NCBI GenBank assembly: GCA_902778255.1
Contig: CACYXD010000015.1
Coordinates: forward strand, 40,796-104,795
Origin: an uncultured Prevotellaceae bacterium
GTDB lineage: Bacteria; Bacteroidota; Bacteroidia; Bacteroidales; Bacteroidaceae
DNA length: 64,000 nt
Direction of reading: 5' to 3'
Each line of letters begins with the position of its first letter. Position 1 is the stretch's first letter. The notes under the pieces were generated by a model. That model was not told the origin of the DNA, made no database searches, and saw only the letters and a program-made list of their open reading frames with translations. Positions 51,618-60,551 of this stretch are shown piece by piece. The translations under genes were made by a program, and so were the position numbers.

Positions 51618-52499
51618 ATGAAAGAACTAGAAGAGATTACTTTTCAAACATTAACCAATAACGAGGATATCCAGATTGGCTATTCCGACAACGACATCAT
51701 CGTTGTTGACAGTATTCAAAGATTTGCCGAAATCAGCGATGCCCATGTGTCAATGAATGCGATAGCTATTTGCACACAGGGAAAGGTTCAAGGCAGCATG
51801 AATGGGCAACATATAGAACTACATCAGAATCAGGTAGCCATCATTCCCCAGAACATCACTGTGACAGATGTGATGATCAGTCCTGACTTCGACCTGAAGG
51901 GACTGTTTCTTACCAATAGAATCCTGCAAAGTTTCTTGCGTGAGAAGATGAATATCTGGAATGAAATGATGTTTATCAAACGTTATCATATCATCACTAT
52001 AGCCGAAGAAGATATTCTCTTCTACACACATTTCTATGATATGATGACTCTTACCATTAGCAAAGGCAAGGAAAATCCCTATCATACGGACATTATCCAA
52101 TCCCTGCTACGCTCAGCAATCCTTGCCCTTTGTGGAGCTATGAAACAGAAGCTATCATTAGCCACTGACCATCATATAAAAACATCAGATAACCACTTTC
52201 AACGCTTCCTGGAACTGCTACATTCCAGCGAGGTTAAGCATCGTACAGTAGAAAACTACGCCAGTGACCTATGTATATCGCCCAAATACCTGACTGCCAT
52301 CTGCAAGAAGAACTCCGGTAAGACGGCAAATGAGTGGATTACAGAACATGTATTAGAGGATATCCGCTATTATCTACGTCATACAGATCTCAGCATCAAA
52401 CAGATTTGCGATCGCCTTGGCTTTCCCAACACTTCGTTCTTTGGCAAATATGTTAAAGACCACTTCGGTATTACACCATTGGAATTCAGAAACAGCTAG
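51618..52499 (+). CDS. AraC family transcriptional regulator
   Basis: 293 residues: N-terminal cupin-like sensing domain (about 1-170, AICTQGKVQGSMNGQHIELHQNQVAIIPQNI) and C-terminal double helix-turn-helix (about 190-290, VENYASDLCISPKYLTAICKKNSGKTANEWI, then IKQICDRLGFPNTSFFGKYVKDHFGITPLEFR). Divergent from the efflux operon, so it is the likely regulator of that operon. Ligand unknown. The start at 51618 (MKELEEITF) is preferred to 51591 because of the promoter box. Confidence 0.9.
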   Translation: MKELEEITFQTLTNNEDIQIGYSDNDIIVVDSIQRFAEISDAHVSMNAIAICTQGKVQGSMNGQHIELHQNQVAIIPQNITVTDVMISPDFDLKGLFLTNRILQSFLREKMNIWNEMMFIKRYHIITIAEEDILFYTHFYDMMTLTISKGKENPYHTDIIQSLLRSAILALCGAMKQKLSLATDHHIKTSDNHFQRFLELLHSSEVKHRTVENYASDLCISPKYLTAICKKNSGKTANEWITEHVLEDIRYYLRHTDLSIKQICDRLGFPNTSFFGKYVKDHFGITPLEFRNS

Positions 52500-52505
52500 A
52501 CAGAG

Positions 52506-53354
52506 ATGAAAAGAGGACTTGTTTTAGAAGGAGGCGCTATGCGCGGCCTGTGGACGGCGGGCATCATCGATGTGATGATGGAGCATGATATATGGCCCGA
52601 CGGAATGATAGGCGTATCGGCTGGTGCTGCCTTCGGATGTAACTATAAGTCACGTCAGATAGGACGTGCCATCCATTACAATATGCGCTTCGCCAAGGAT
52701 AGCCGCTACAGCGGGTTACGCTCGCTGCTCACCACAGGCGATTATTTCAATGCAGAGTTCGGCTATCATGTCATACCGAAGCAATACGAGATTTTTGATG
52801 ATGATGCCTTCAACCGTAATCCTATGGCGTTTATTGCCGTTTGTACGGATGTGGAGACTGGACAGCCTGTATATCAACAGCTGAGCGAGGCCAGCTATGA
52901 CACCTACGAATGGATACGTGCCTCGGCATCGATGCCACTGGTATCGCGCGTTGTCAACCTGCAGGGACGGAAACTGCTTGACGGCGGCGTGGCCGACTCC
53001 ATCCCATTGGCTTATCATGAATCGATAGGCTACGACAGGAATGTAGTGGTGCTGACTCAGCCCTTGGGCTATCAGAAAGCGCACAACCCGCTGATGCCGC
53101 TGATGCGCGTGGCCTTGCGCCATTTTCCTGAGATGATCAAGGCGATGGACAGACGTCATCTGATGTACAACGAGCAGTTGGCTTACGTAGCGCAAGCAGA
53201 GCGCGAAGGGCGCTGTCTGGTCATCCGTCCTGACTCAAAGATACCTATCGGCCATATCTCTCACAATCCAGAAGAGATGAATCACGTCTATCAATTGGGA
53301 CGCGATATGGGCGAACGCTATATTGAACGCATCAAAGCATTCTGGGAGATATAA
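52506..53354 (+). CDS. Patatin-like phospholipase
   Basis: 282 residues. Oxyanion GGAMRG, nucleophile Ser38 in GVSAG, and Asp159 in LLDGGVADSIP make the Ser-Asp dyad of patatin-like lipid acyl hydrolases (YjjU-like group). No signal peptide, so cytoplasmic or peripheral. It begins 6 bp after the AraC gene and likely shares its transcript; a strong terminator follows. Confidence 0.92.
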   Translation: MKRGLVLEGGAMRGLWTAGIIDVMMEHDIWPDGMIGVSAGAAFGCNYKSRQIGRAIHYNMRFAKDSRYSGLRSLLTTGDYFNAEFGYHVIPKQYEIFDDDAFNRNPMAFIAVCTDVETGQPVYQQLSEASYDTYEWIRASASMPLVSRVVNLQGRKLLDGGVADSIPLAYHESIGYDRNVVVLTQPLGYQKAHNPLMPLMRVALRHFPEMIKAMDRRHLMYNEQLAYVAQAEREGRCLVIRPDSKIPIGHISHNPEEMNHVYQLGRDMGERYIERIKAFWEI

Positions 53355-53360
53355 ACAGAA

Positions 53361-53395
53361 AAGCCTGCACCATTTACGATGCAGGCTTCTTTTTA
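53361..53395 (+). terminator. Terminator after the patatin gene
   Basis: 9-bp stem (AAGCCTGCA at 53361-53369 against TGCAGGCTT at 53380-53388), 10-nt loop, then a T-rich run. Confidence 0.88.
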
Positions 53396-53410
53396 TGAAT
53401 GAATAAGGAA

Positions 53411-53917
53411 TTACTTCAATCCCAACTTTGCCTTCACCTGAACGGTGACATCGCTTGAGAGCGTAGTGCTGATATAGGGAATGCCAGCGCTCATATCCAT
53501 CACATAGACATAGCCACCCTCCTGACCAACGGCCTTGATAGCATCGAGCACCTTAGTGGTGATAGCCTGCATCTTGTCCTGCTGAGCCTTGCTAAGAGCC
53601 TGCTGATTGTCCTGATAGGTCTGCTGGATACGCTGATAGAGATCCTGCAGCTCCTGGTTACGACGGGTCTTAATGTTCTCGGGCAGTGTAGCCTCTTCCT
53701 TCTCAAAGGCAGCTGCCTTCTTCTGGAGCTCGTCCTGCATAGACTTCAGGTCAGCCTCGTACTGCTGGGTGAGTTTTTCAATGTCGGCACGAGCAGTAGC
53801 AAACTCAGGCATAGCCTGGATAATTTCCTGTGTGTTCACGTGGCCGAACTTAGCCTGAGCGTTGGCGGTGGTGAAACCGCAGATTGCGCAAAGAGCGCAG
53901 ATGATAAACTTTTTCAT
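53411..53917 (-). CDS. OmpH/Skp family periplasmic chaperone
   Basis: 168 residues; signal peptide MKKFIICALCAICGFTTANA, then FGHVNTQEIIQAMPEF at the mature start and a long coiled hairpin, ending VMDMSAGIPYIS. Together with the similar gene just upstream and bamA it forms the Bacteroidetes outer-membrane assembly cluster. Probably carries nascent barrel proteins to BamA. Confidence 0.92.
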   Translation of the reverse strand: MKKFIICALCAICGFTTANAQAKFGHVNTQEIIQAMPEFATARADIEKLTQQYEADLKSMQDELQKKAAAFEKEEATLPENIKTRRNQELQDLYQRIQQTYQDNQQALSKAQQDKMQAITTKVLDAIKAVGQEGGYVYVMDMSAGIPYISTTLSSDVTVQVKAKLGLK

Positions 53918-53937
53918 TTGTCTTTTATTTATTTTAA

Positions 53938-53988
53938 TTATTTCGATTTATTCTTTTTCGATGTATCTAGATGTCGAGATAACGACTC
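53938..53988. repeat. Octamer repeat between the two OmpH genes
   Basis: Degenerate 8-bp periodicity with TTCGATnT units (tttcgatt, ttcgatgt, gtcgagat). Third place with this unit type. Confidence 0.55.
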
Positions 53989-54501
53989 TTAATAAGAATA
54001 GCCCAGTTTGCGCAGCACCTCGTCGCTGATGTCAATCTTGGGCGATCCAAAGATAATGCCGGTATCACTGGCACGGTCAAGCACCAACTGATAGCCACGC
54101 AGGTCGGCCACATCCTTAATGGCATTATACACTTCCTCCTGGATGGGCGACATCAGGGCTGTACGTTTCTTGAAGAGCTCACCATCGGCTCCGAAGTATT
54201 TCCGCTTCAGGTCACTGGCCTGCTTCTCCTTTTCCATGATGGCATCCTGTTTGGCCTTCTTCTGTTCTTTCGAGAGGAACACCACCTCGTTTTGATAGTT
54301 CTTATACATGGTCTGAGCCTCAGTGGTCAGCGCATCGACCTCGGCCTGCCATTTCTTCGACACCTGCGAGAGTTGCTCGTTGGCTCGCTCATAGGCGGGT
54401 ATGTTCTTGAAAATATAGTCCATATCGACCAATGCAAACTTCTGGGCTTGCATAGACATTGTTGCTGCACACAGAACAAGTAATAAAAACAGTTTCTTCA
54501 T
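53989..54501 (-). CDS. OmpH/Skp family periplasmic chaperone
   Basis: 170 residues from ATG 54501 (MKKLFLLLVLCAATMSMQA signal). Mature start KFALVDMDYIFKNIPAYERA, then the charged helical hairpin and LRGYQLVLDRASDTGIIFG strand. The gene lies between bamA and the second OmpH gene. Confidence 0.92.
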   Translation of the reverse strand: MKKLFLLLVLCAATMSMQAQKFALVDMDYIFKNIPAYERANEQLSQVSKKWQAEVDALTTEAQTMYKNYQNEVVFLSKEQKKAKQDAIMEKEKQASDLKRKYFGADGELFKKRTALMSPIQEEVYNAIKDVADLRGYQLVLDRASDTGIIFGSPKIDISDEVLRKLGYSY

Positions 54502-54573
54502 AATCGTCAATTTTAAGTGTTATACTTCTTAGACGCGAAAACTTTTATATGGTTTAATAGTTTTGAAGCTTCA

Positions 54574-57288
54574 TTAGAACTCCTGTCCCAAGATGAAGTG
54601 GAACTGACCGCCTCCACGCTGCCAGCCACCGCTATATACCTTGTCGAAACCATAGGCCCAGTCGATACCCATCAAACCCACCATAGGCAGGAAGATACGC
54701 ACACCGAAGCCAGCGGAGCGCTTCATGTCGAAGGGGTTGAAATCACGTGTCTTTGCCCAGGCATTACCAGCCTCGAGGAAACCCAGTCCGTAGATGGTGG
54801 TGTTACCCAGCATGAAGGGATAGCGCAACTCGAGTGTGAAACGGTCGTATGCATAGGCATCGTAGGAACTGTAACGGCTGCCGCTCCATTCACCGCCTTT
54901 TACATAGGCCGTAGAAGATATAGAACCATTTTCATAACCACGCAGACCGATAGTCTCCTCAGCATAACTGGTGCTATAACCGCTCATACCATCACCACCC
55001 ACATAGAAGGTTTCAAAGGGTGACTTCTTGTACTTATTGTAAGAGCCCAGCAAGCCAAACTCTACACGTGTCATCAACACAAAGCATTTCTGTGCACTTG
55101 AGAGAGCAGTATAGGTGCGACTCTTGAACTTCCATTTATGATACTCCACCCATTTATACTTAGAACTTTGCTCACTCTGATAGCGACTATAATAGTTCTT
55201 ATAGGTCTCCTGTGTAGCCATGTTCTTATAGTCCTTGCCATCAAACATAGACCAGGGTGGTGTGAGGGTGACAGAGAGTGAGAACTCCGAACCATGACGC
55301 GGAAAGAGCGGGTTATCGGTAGAATTACGAGTCAATGACAATCCCAAGTTGATGTTGTTACAGTTACCGTTGGAGATGATAAAGTATTGCCAGTCCTGCA
55401 GCATATAACGCTGATACGACAGGGTGGCCGAGAACTGGAAGTAGTCATCAGGCCAGCGCAGACGCTTTCCCCATCCCACGGAGATACCGAGCAGCTTAAC
55501 GAACTTATCGTCATCGAGGAAACTGTCATAGTTGTAGTAACTGCTATTATATGATGTAGAGCCATACATATAATTATATATGTTGTTCATATAGGCCGAG
55601 TTGTAATAGTTGCTCGACACATCACTCTGCTTGGAGTAATAGACACCTACATTGAAGGCGTTAGGACGCTTACCGCCAAACCATCCCGTAGAATAGTTGG
55701 CACTATAAGAGCTATAGTAACGACCGTTGGTCTGGAAGTTCAGACCAATCTGTTCACCGTCACCTGCAGGCAGGAAGCCTCGCCACAGCTTGTTCTTGCC
55801 AAGGAGGTTGCGCAATGAGAAATTATTGAACTTCACGCCCACACGACCGATGACACCTGTCTGTCCCCAACCGAGCGAGAGTTCCAACTGGTCGTTAGAT
55901 TTCTGCTCCAGGTTCCAGTTGATATCCACTGTACCGTCTTCATAGTTGGGCTTCACATCGGGGCTCACCGACTCTGGGTCAAAATAGCCCATAGAGGCAA
56001 TTTCACGAGCTGAACGCATCAGGGCTTCCTTTGAGAAGAGGTCGCCCGGCTTGGTGCGCAATTCACGACGAACCACCTCTTCATATAGGCGGTCATTACC
56101 AAAGATACGCACCATGTTCAGATGGGCCTGAGGCCCCTCGGTGATACGCATCTCCACATCAATGGAGTCGCCCACGATATTGATGTCGGTAGGATCGATG
56201 CTAGAGAACACATAGCCATTATTATAATAGTAGTTGCCAACGGCATCATCGTCTTCGCTGAGGCGTTTCTTCATGAGTTTCTGGTTATAGACATCACCCG
56301 TTTTCATGCCCAGCACGGCATTCAGGTAGTCGGTGTTGACCACAGTATTACCTACCCATGAGATATTACGCAGATAGTATTTCTCACCCTCTTCTACCTT
56401 GACATATACGTTGACATGCTTATCATCGACCGTCCATACTGAGTCTTCAAGAATGGTGGCATCTCGGAAACCTAATTCGTTGTATTTCTCTATCAATGCC
56501 TGCTTGGCCTCATCATAGCGCTCGGGGGTGAACTTCTTGGCTTTGAAGAAATTTTTCAGCTTACCTGACTCGTGGATCTTACCAAAGGCTCCCTTCGAGA
56601 AGAATCCGCCCTTGATCTTGCTGTCGCCCACCTTGTCATTGCCATCAAAAATGATGCGACGCACCTTCATCTTCGCTTTCTTGTCGATAAAGACATCAAG
56701 CACCACCTGATTTTTGCCTGTCACGTCATCGCTCTGACGGATTTCTATCTCAGCATTCTTATAGCCCTTGTCATCAAAATAGCGGGTAGCCAGAAGCTTG
56801 GCACGGTCAATCAGGTTTTTGGTGATACTCATGCCCTTGGCCATACCCAATTTGCTTTCCAAATCCTCGCGCTCACTTTTCTTCACGCCATGATAAGTAA
56901 TAGCCGTAATACGCGGACGTAGGGTCAGATGGATTTTCAAATAGACCTTCGAATCAACAATAGAATCTGCGGTGATTGAGACATCCGAGAAAAGTCCATG
57001 TTTCCAGTAGCGCTTCACCGCCTCGGTTATCTCGCTGCCAGGCACCTCGATCTTCTGACCAACACGGAGCTGCGACAGGTTGATGAGTACAAAATCCTCA
57101 TAGCCCTCAACCCCCTCAACGGTCAAGCCCCCTATCTCGCATTGACGGGGGGTGCCGGCATAGGATATTTCAGGATTAACTATCTTGTTTTGCGCTGAAA
57201 CAAACAAAGGCAAAAAGGCAAGAAAGCAAAGAGGTATGATACCTTTCACTAATCCTTTTACCTTATTTTTAATATAATAATGGGTCAC
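54574..57288 (-). CDS. bamA: Outer-membrane protein assembly factor BamA
   Basis: Inserts barrel proteins in the outer membrane. 904 residues: signal peptide (about 1-33), five POTRA domains (about 45-440; ITAITYHGVKKSERE, RRIIFDGNDKVGDSK, NISWVGNTVV, MVRIFGNDRLYEEVVRRELRTKPGDLFS), and the 16-stranded barrel with the C-terminal RxG-type GGGQFHFILGQEF. No in-frame ATG precedes the signal peptide; an upstream TAA is 15 bp before GTG 57288, so GTG is the start. Follows uppS closely. Confidence 0.95.
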   Translation of the reverse strand: MTHYYIKNKVKGLVKGIIPLCFLAFLPLFVSAQNKIVNPEISYAGTPRQCEIGGLTVEGVEGYEDFVLINLSQLRVGQKIEVPGSEITEAVKRYWKHGLFSDVSITADSIVDSKVYLKIHLTLRPRITAITYHGVKKSEREDLESKLGMAKGMSITKNLIDRAKLLATRYFDDKGYKNAEIEIRQSDDVTGKNQVVLDVFIDKKAKMKVRRIIFDGNDKVGDSKIKGGFFSKGAFGKIHESGKLKNFFKAKKFTPERYDEAKQALIEKYNELGFRDATILEDSVWTVDDKHVNVYVKVEEGEKYYLRNISWVGNTVVNTDYLNAVLGMKTGDVYNQKLMKKRLSEDDDAVGNYYYNNGYVFSSIDPTDINIVGDSIDVEMRITEGPQAHLNMVRIFGNDRLYEEVVRRELRTKPGDLFSKEALMRSAREIASMGYFDPESVSPDVKPNYEDGTVDINWNLEQKSNDQLELSLGWGQTGVIGRVGVKFNNFSLRNLLGKNKLWRGFLPAGDGEQIGLNFQTNGRYYSSYSANYSTGWFGGKRPNAFNVGVYYSKQSDVSSNYYNSAYMNNIYNYMYGSTSYNSSYYNYDSFLDDDKFVKLLGISVGWGKRLRWPDDYFQFSATLSYQRYMLQDWQYFIISNGNCNNINLGLSLTRNSTDNPLFPRHGSEFSLSVTLTPPWSMFDGKDYKNMATQETYKNYYSRYQSEQSSKYKWVEYHKWKFKSRTYTALSSAQKCFVLMTRVEFGLLGSYNKYKKSPFETFYVGGDGMSGYSTSYAEETIGLRGYENGSISSTAYVKGGEWSGSRYSSYDAYAYDRFTLELRYPFMLGNTTIYGLGFLEAGNAWAKTRDFNPFDMKRSAGFGVRIFLPMVGLMGIDWAYGFDKVYSGGWQRGGGQFHFILGQEF

Positions 57289-57316
57289 TATATTTTGACT
57301 TTAACTATTTACCTTA

Positions 57317-58057
57317 TTACTTTCCCTCCTCTTCTACCTGTGCCTCGGTCTTGCCATAACGGCGCTGGCGACTCTGGAAACTCAGGATAGCCTTGTACAA
57401 CTCGGCTTCATCGAAATCCGGCCAATAGGTATCGCAGAAGTATAGCTCAGAGTAGGCGATCTGCCATAACAGGTAGTTGGAGATGCGCACCTCGCCTCCT
57501 GTACGGATGAGCAAATCAGGGTCGGGCATGAAGTTGGTCCACAGATGCTGGTCAACGGTCTTCTCATCAATGGCATCAATAGCTAGTGTTCCATCTTTTA
57601 CCTCCTGTGCCATCTTCTGCATAGCTCTCACCAACTCCAGTTTAGATGAGTAGCTCAATGCGACAATCATAGTCATCGCATCGTTCTTGGCCGTATGTTC
57701 CTCGGTATCGTGCAGTTTCTGGCGTACCACCTCAGGCAGTCGCTCCAGATCACCAATCACACGGAAGCGTACATTATTCTTCATAAATATCTCGTCTTCC
57801 AGTGAAGTGAGCACTAGTCCCATCAAGGCTGCCACCTCATCGCTGGGGCGGTTCCAGTTCTCGGTGGAGAAAGTATAAAGCGTCAAGTATTTCACCCCAA
57901 GACGCGTACATTCTGACGTGATGCGACGTACGGCTTCTACACCGGCCTGATGACCGAAGGTGCGCTCCTTGCCACGTTCCATGGCCCAGCGTCCGTTACC
58001 ATCCATGATGATGGCAATGTGCTGCGGGATGCGCGTCATATCCAGTTCTGCTGTCAT
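57317..58057 (-). CDS. uppS: Isoprenyl transferase (undecaprenyl diphosphate synthase)
   Basis: Makes the lipid carrier for peptidoglycan and surface glycans. 246 residues with [17 protein letters not shown] (Asp19), [25 protein letters not shown], and [28 protein letters not shown]. Near the bamA and DUF6089 genes, which is a usual order in Bacteroidales. Confidence 0.96.
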   Translation of the reverse strand: MTAELDMTRIPQHIAIIMDGNGRWAMERGKERTFGHQAGVEAVRRITSECTRLGVKYLTLYTFSTENWNRPSDEVAALMGLVLTSLEDEIFMKNNVRFRVIGDLERLPEVVRQKLHDTEEHTAKNDAMTMIVALSYSSKLELVRAMQKMAQEVKDGTLAIDAIDEKTVDQHLWTNFMPDPDLLIRTGGEVRISNYLLWQIAYSELYFCDTYWPDFDEAELYKAILSFQSRQRRYGKTEAQVEEEGK

Positions 58058-58077
58058 ATATTATTATCTATTTTCAA

Positions 58078-58797
58078 TTATTCCTTGTCGTTATGGCACG
58101 TCTTGCATTTCTCCATAAACTCGTAGGTCAGCGAGAGCTGCAGGGTGGAATAGCAGTCAGTGTTCTTAAACAGGTCGTTGCTCTTGATGCCATACGGGTC
58201 GCGAATACCGTCAAGGCGATCGCTACCCGAGATATGCATCAGCCATTCGGCTGTCAGGTTCAGACGATCCGTCAGTTTGTATTTCACACCGAAGCCAACA
58301 GGTAGCTGAAAGGCTACTACCGATTGGTCGCCATTGGCAAAAGCCAGTCCACCACCTAGCGAGATAAAGGGTGTCAGCGGTTGTGCACCGTAGTATTCCC
58401 TTCCGGTGCCGAAAGGCCAGAAGTTGTATTCGAACTTCACGTTGAGATCGACCAGCTTGGTAGAAAAGTCGGCAGGCAATGTTGCTCCCGGATACCATGT
58501 GTTGCTGTTGTCACTCTTGCCCTTGAGCTGTCCGTAGTTGAACGTTGCCGCCCATGCCATACGGGGATTTATCTTATATTTTGCCACTAGCCCTCCCATG
58601 GGCTGCATTTCCTTTAGCAGGTTGCCGTTATAGTCGCCCAGATAATTGATCAAGCCAATACCTGCACCTGCTTCCATTCTGTATTCCGGTTCGTCCTGTG
58701 CCAGGACTTGATGAGTGAAAGATGATGAGAATAGCGTGAAGAATACCAAAAGCATTTTCACCCATCCCATAGAGAATATCGATGTTCTATCTCTCAT
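58078..58797 (-). CDS. DUF6089 family outer-membrane protein
   Basis: 239 residues. The N-terminus (MRDRTSIFSMG) is partly written by a heptamer repeat; a signal peptide follows (VKMLLVFFTLFSSSF, cut after VLAQ). The remainder is an eight-strand-type beta-barrel pattern: YRMEAGAGIGLINYLGDYNG, then LNVKFEYNFWPFG and PFISLGGGLAFA, LQLSLTYEF. Conserved place upstream of uppS and bamA in Bacteroidetes suggests a role in envelope assembly; no activity is known. The ORF also has GTG at 58800. Confidence 0.82.
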   Translation of the reverse strand: MRDRTSIFSMGWVKMLLVFFTLFSSSFTHQVLAQDEPEYRMEAGAGIGLINYLGDYNGNLLKEMQPMGGLVAKYKINPRMAWAATFNYGQLKGKSDNSNTWYPGATLPADFSTKLVDLNVKFEYNFWPFGTGREYYGAQPLTPFISLGGGLAFANGDQSVVAFQLPVGFGVKYKLTDRLNLTAEWLMHISGSDRLDGIRDPYGIKSNDLFKNTDCYSTLQLSLTYEFMEKCKTCHNDKE

Positions 58798-58824
58798 CAC
58801 TTCTCACTTTTCTCTATTCACTTT
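58790..58824. repeat. Heptamer repeat at the DUF6242-DUF6089 junction
   Basis: Plus-strand units tctctca, tcacttc, tcacttt, tctctat, tcacttt. The ATG of the DUF6089 gene lies within it. Confidence 0.75.
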
Positions 58825-60057
58825 TTAGTATTTCGTTCCTCGCCACAATTCTCCAGTGTCTGTGACCAGCCACAGACGCTCTTGACTGTCGGCAACCATC
58901 GTGACACGGCTACCGGTCAGTGAGGCAGGTATTTTGTAGATTGTTGACTCACGCCAGGTGATTCCTTGGTCGCGCGTCTCGTAGATGACCTTATCACTGC
59001 CCAATGCCAGCACTTTTCCATTGTAATAGGTCAGTGACGGGTTTTGCAACAGAGGTAAGACAAAGGTGTTGGTCTGGTCTGTGACCATATAAACCCATTT
59101 ACCTCCCTGGGCCGATCCGCCGTGCTGGCAAATCTTACGCCAGATCCGCATCTGACCATTGGCATCTGTACCAACCATCAGCAAGTAGGAGGCGGAGTCT
59201 ATCGGCGAGTAATCAAATGCGGTCATAGCCACATCGCTGACAGGCAATAGCGAAGCATCTTCGTCAAGTGTCTCGTCCTGCCAAGTAGCACCCTCGTCGA
59301 TTGAGCACTTTAGCTTATTGTCAGTGCTAAGGGCATAAACTTCTTTAGCATCAGTACCCAGCAATCTGTTCAAATTGTCTGTTCCCATCGTTGACCATAA
59401 GACCATGTCCTCCGAACGCTCAATAGTTGTTCCGTTAAGCCGGTAAGCACAACCAACGCTTGTCACCATATTACCATTGACAAGACTAACGCTATCTCCA
59501 AAAGCCACAAGATGCTTGTCAGTCCATCCTGCCAAGTCAGTGCGAGTCTCTAGTTTCTTCCATTCAAAAGACATACCTGAATTGGCATTGATCTTCAACT
59601 CCACCATATAGTCGCGATAGCCCTGCAGATCGCTTGAGAACACACGAAACACACGAGGAACCGACAGGTCTATCGAATCGCTGGAACTGTAGATGCGGAT
59701 CGAATCGCTCGTTTGAGACTTAATAGTAACGATACCGTTGTTCTTTGTAGTGATACTGCTGATAAGAACATGCTTCAGGTCTGTTCCTGAAGGCAACAGG
59801 TCATGATTGTAGATACGACTGCCTATTTGATCAATGGTCATATTGAAAGCAGAACCCGTCATCGTGGACTTGATGATAGTGTCATTACCTGTGGTCGATG
59901 AGGTGGTCTCTGTGTATCTATTAAGTGTCCCCAGCGTAATCGCTGTAATAGCCATATCACTGTATACAGCTGCATCCTCGTCGCTACTGCCAAGGCACGA
60001 AGTAAGTGTCAGCAATGCTCCGAGCAACACGTACAGCGCATTGAAAATCCTTTTCAT
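58825..60057 (-). CDS. DUF6242 domain lipoprotein
   Basis: 410 residues. Lipoprotein signal (LYVLLGALLTLTSC). N-terminal part (about 35-175) is a beta-rich Bacteroidales-type domain; C-terminal part (about 190-405) shows repeated W/G-rich blades (GATWQDETLD, RDQGITWRESTIY) like a beta-propeller of the sialidase/photosystem assembly type. Function unknown. Shares the cluster with uppS and bamA. Confidence 0.8.
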   Translation of the reverse strand: MKRIFNALYVLLGALLTLTSCLGSSDEDAAVYSDMAITAITLGTLNRYTETTSSTTGNDTIIKSTMTGSAFNMTIDQIGSRIYNHDLLPSGTDLKHVLISSITTKNNGIVTIKSQTSDSIRIYSSSDSIDLSVPRVFRVFSSDLQGYRDYMVELKINANSGMSFEWKKLETRTDLAGWTDKHLVAFGDSVSLVNGNMVTSVGCAYRLNGTTIERSEDMVLWSTMGTDNLNRLLGTDAKEVYALSTDNKLKCSIDEGATWQDETLDEDASLLPVSDVAMTAFDYSPIDSASYLLMVGTDANGQMRIWRKICQHGGSAQGGKWVYMVTDQTNTFVLPLLQNPSLTYYNGKVLALGSDKVIYETRDQGITWRESTIYKIPASLTGSRVTMVADSQERLWLVTDTGELWRGTKY

Positions 60058-60083
60058 CTAATCTTGTTTAAACAATTTGGCTG

Positions 60084-60091
60084 CAAATTTA
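60084..60091 (-). promoter_or_regulatory. Promoter -7 box of the DUF6242-bamA cluster
   Basis: TAAATTTG on the minus strand, 27 bp before the DUF6242 start; likely transcribes DUF6242, DUF6089, uppS, bamA and both OmpH genes. Confidence 0.58.
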
Positions 60092-60194
60092 CGCACAAAT
60101 CTGCAAAAATGCGCTATTTTCACGTCTTAATTAAATAAAATATATCATAATTACCACTATTTTAAGTAGTTTTTAGTTTTTCACTAGTGGATTG

Positions 60195-60236
60195 ACAAAA
60201 AAAGAGTGCGGTATGAATCGCTCACCCCGCACTCCT
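60195..60236 (-). terminator. Terminator of the small membrane-peptide gene
   Basis: 8-bp stem GAGTGCGG (60204-60211) / CCGCACTC (60227-60234) and on the minus strand a run of seven T (plus A at 60197-60203). It starts just after the small frame's stop codon. Confidence 0.85.
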
Positions 60237-60237
60237 T

Positions 60238-60333
60238 TCAACGGATGTTAGTATGCATCAAAGTGTAAACACTCAGAATTGTAGCAACAGCTACTAATAC
60301 TAACACACACGTTGTGTGATAATCTAATAACAT
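60238..60333 (-). CDS. 31-residue predicted membrane peptide
   Basis: A short frame starting MLLDYHTTC and continuing VLVLVAVATILSVYTLM, ending HTNIR then TGA. Residues about 9-26 make one hydrophobic span with a polar N-terminus and a basic end, the look of a single-span small protein. A TACCTTTG box lies 69 bp upstream (60402-60409), an AAGG is a few bases before the ATG, and the strong terminator begins within 10 bp of the stop, so the unit is a full small transcript between pckA and the DUF6242 gene. I do not recognise a family; role unknown. Confidence 0.6.
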   Translation of the reverse strand: MLLDYHTTCVLVLVAVATILSVYTLMHTNIR

Positions 60334-60401
60334 AATCTTTACCTTAAATCTATAAAACTACTAACCTAATGAATAACGTGTATAGTCTCACGACTACTTT
60401 G

Positions 60402-60409
60402 CAAAGGTA
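60402..60409 (-). promoter_or_regulatory. Promoter -7 box of the small membrane-peptide gene
   Basis: TACCTTTG on the minus strand; TTTG at 60422-60425 is too close (12 nt) to count as the upstream box. It lies downstream of the pckA terminator. Confidence 0.6.
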
Positions 60410-60493
60410 GCAAATAATTAACAAACTAGTGTAATATTTACCCTTCTGTTTGCGCCAACACGTTAAATTCTTGATTTAAATCAAGGCAAAATA

Positions 60494-60530
60494 TAAAAAA
60501 CTGGCTAAAGAGAAATTCCTTAGCCAGCTT
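60494..60530 (-). terminator. pckA terminator
   Basis: 8-bp stem CTGGCTAA (60501-60508) / TTAGCCAG (60520-60527); minus-strand run of six T at 60495-60500. 22 bp after the pckA stop. Confidence 0.85.
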
Positions 60531-60551
60531 GATATAGTAATTATTAAACTA

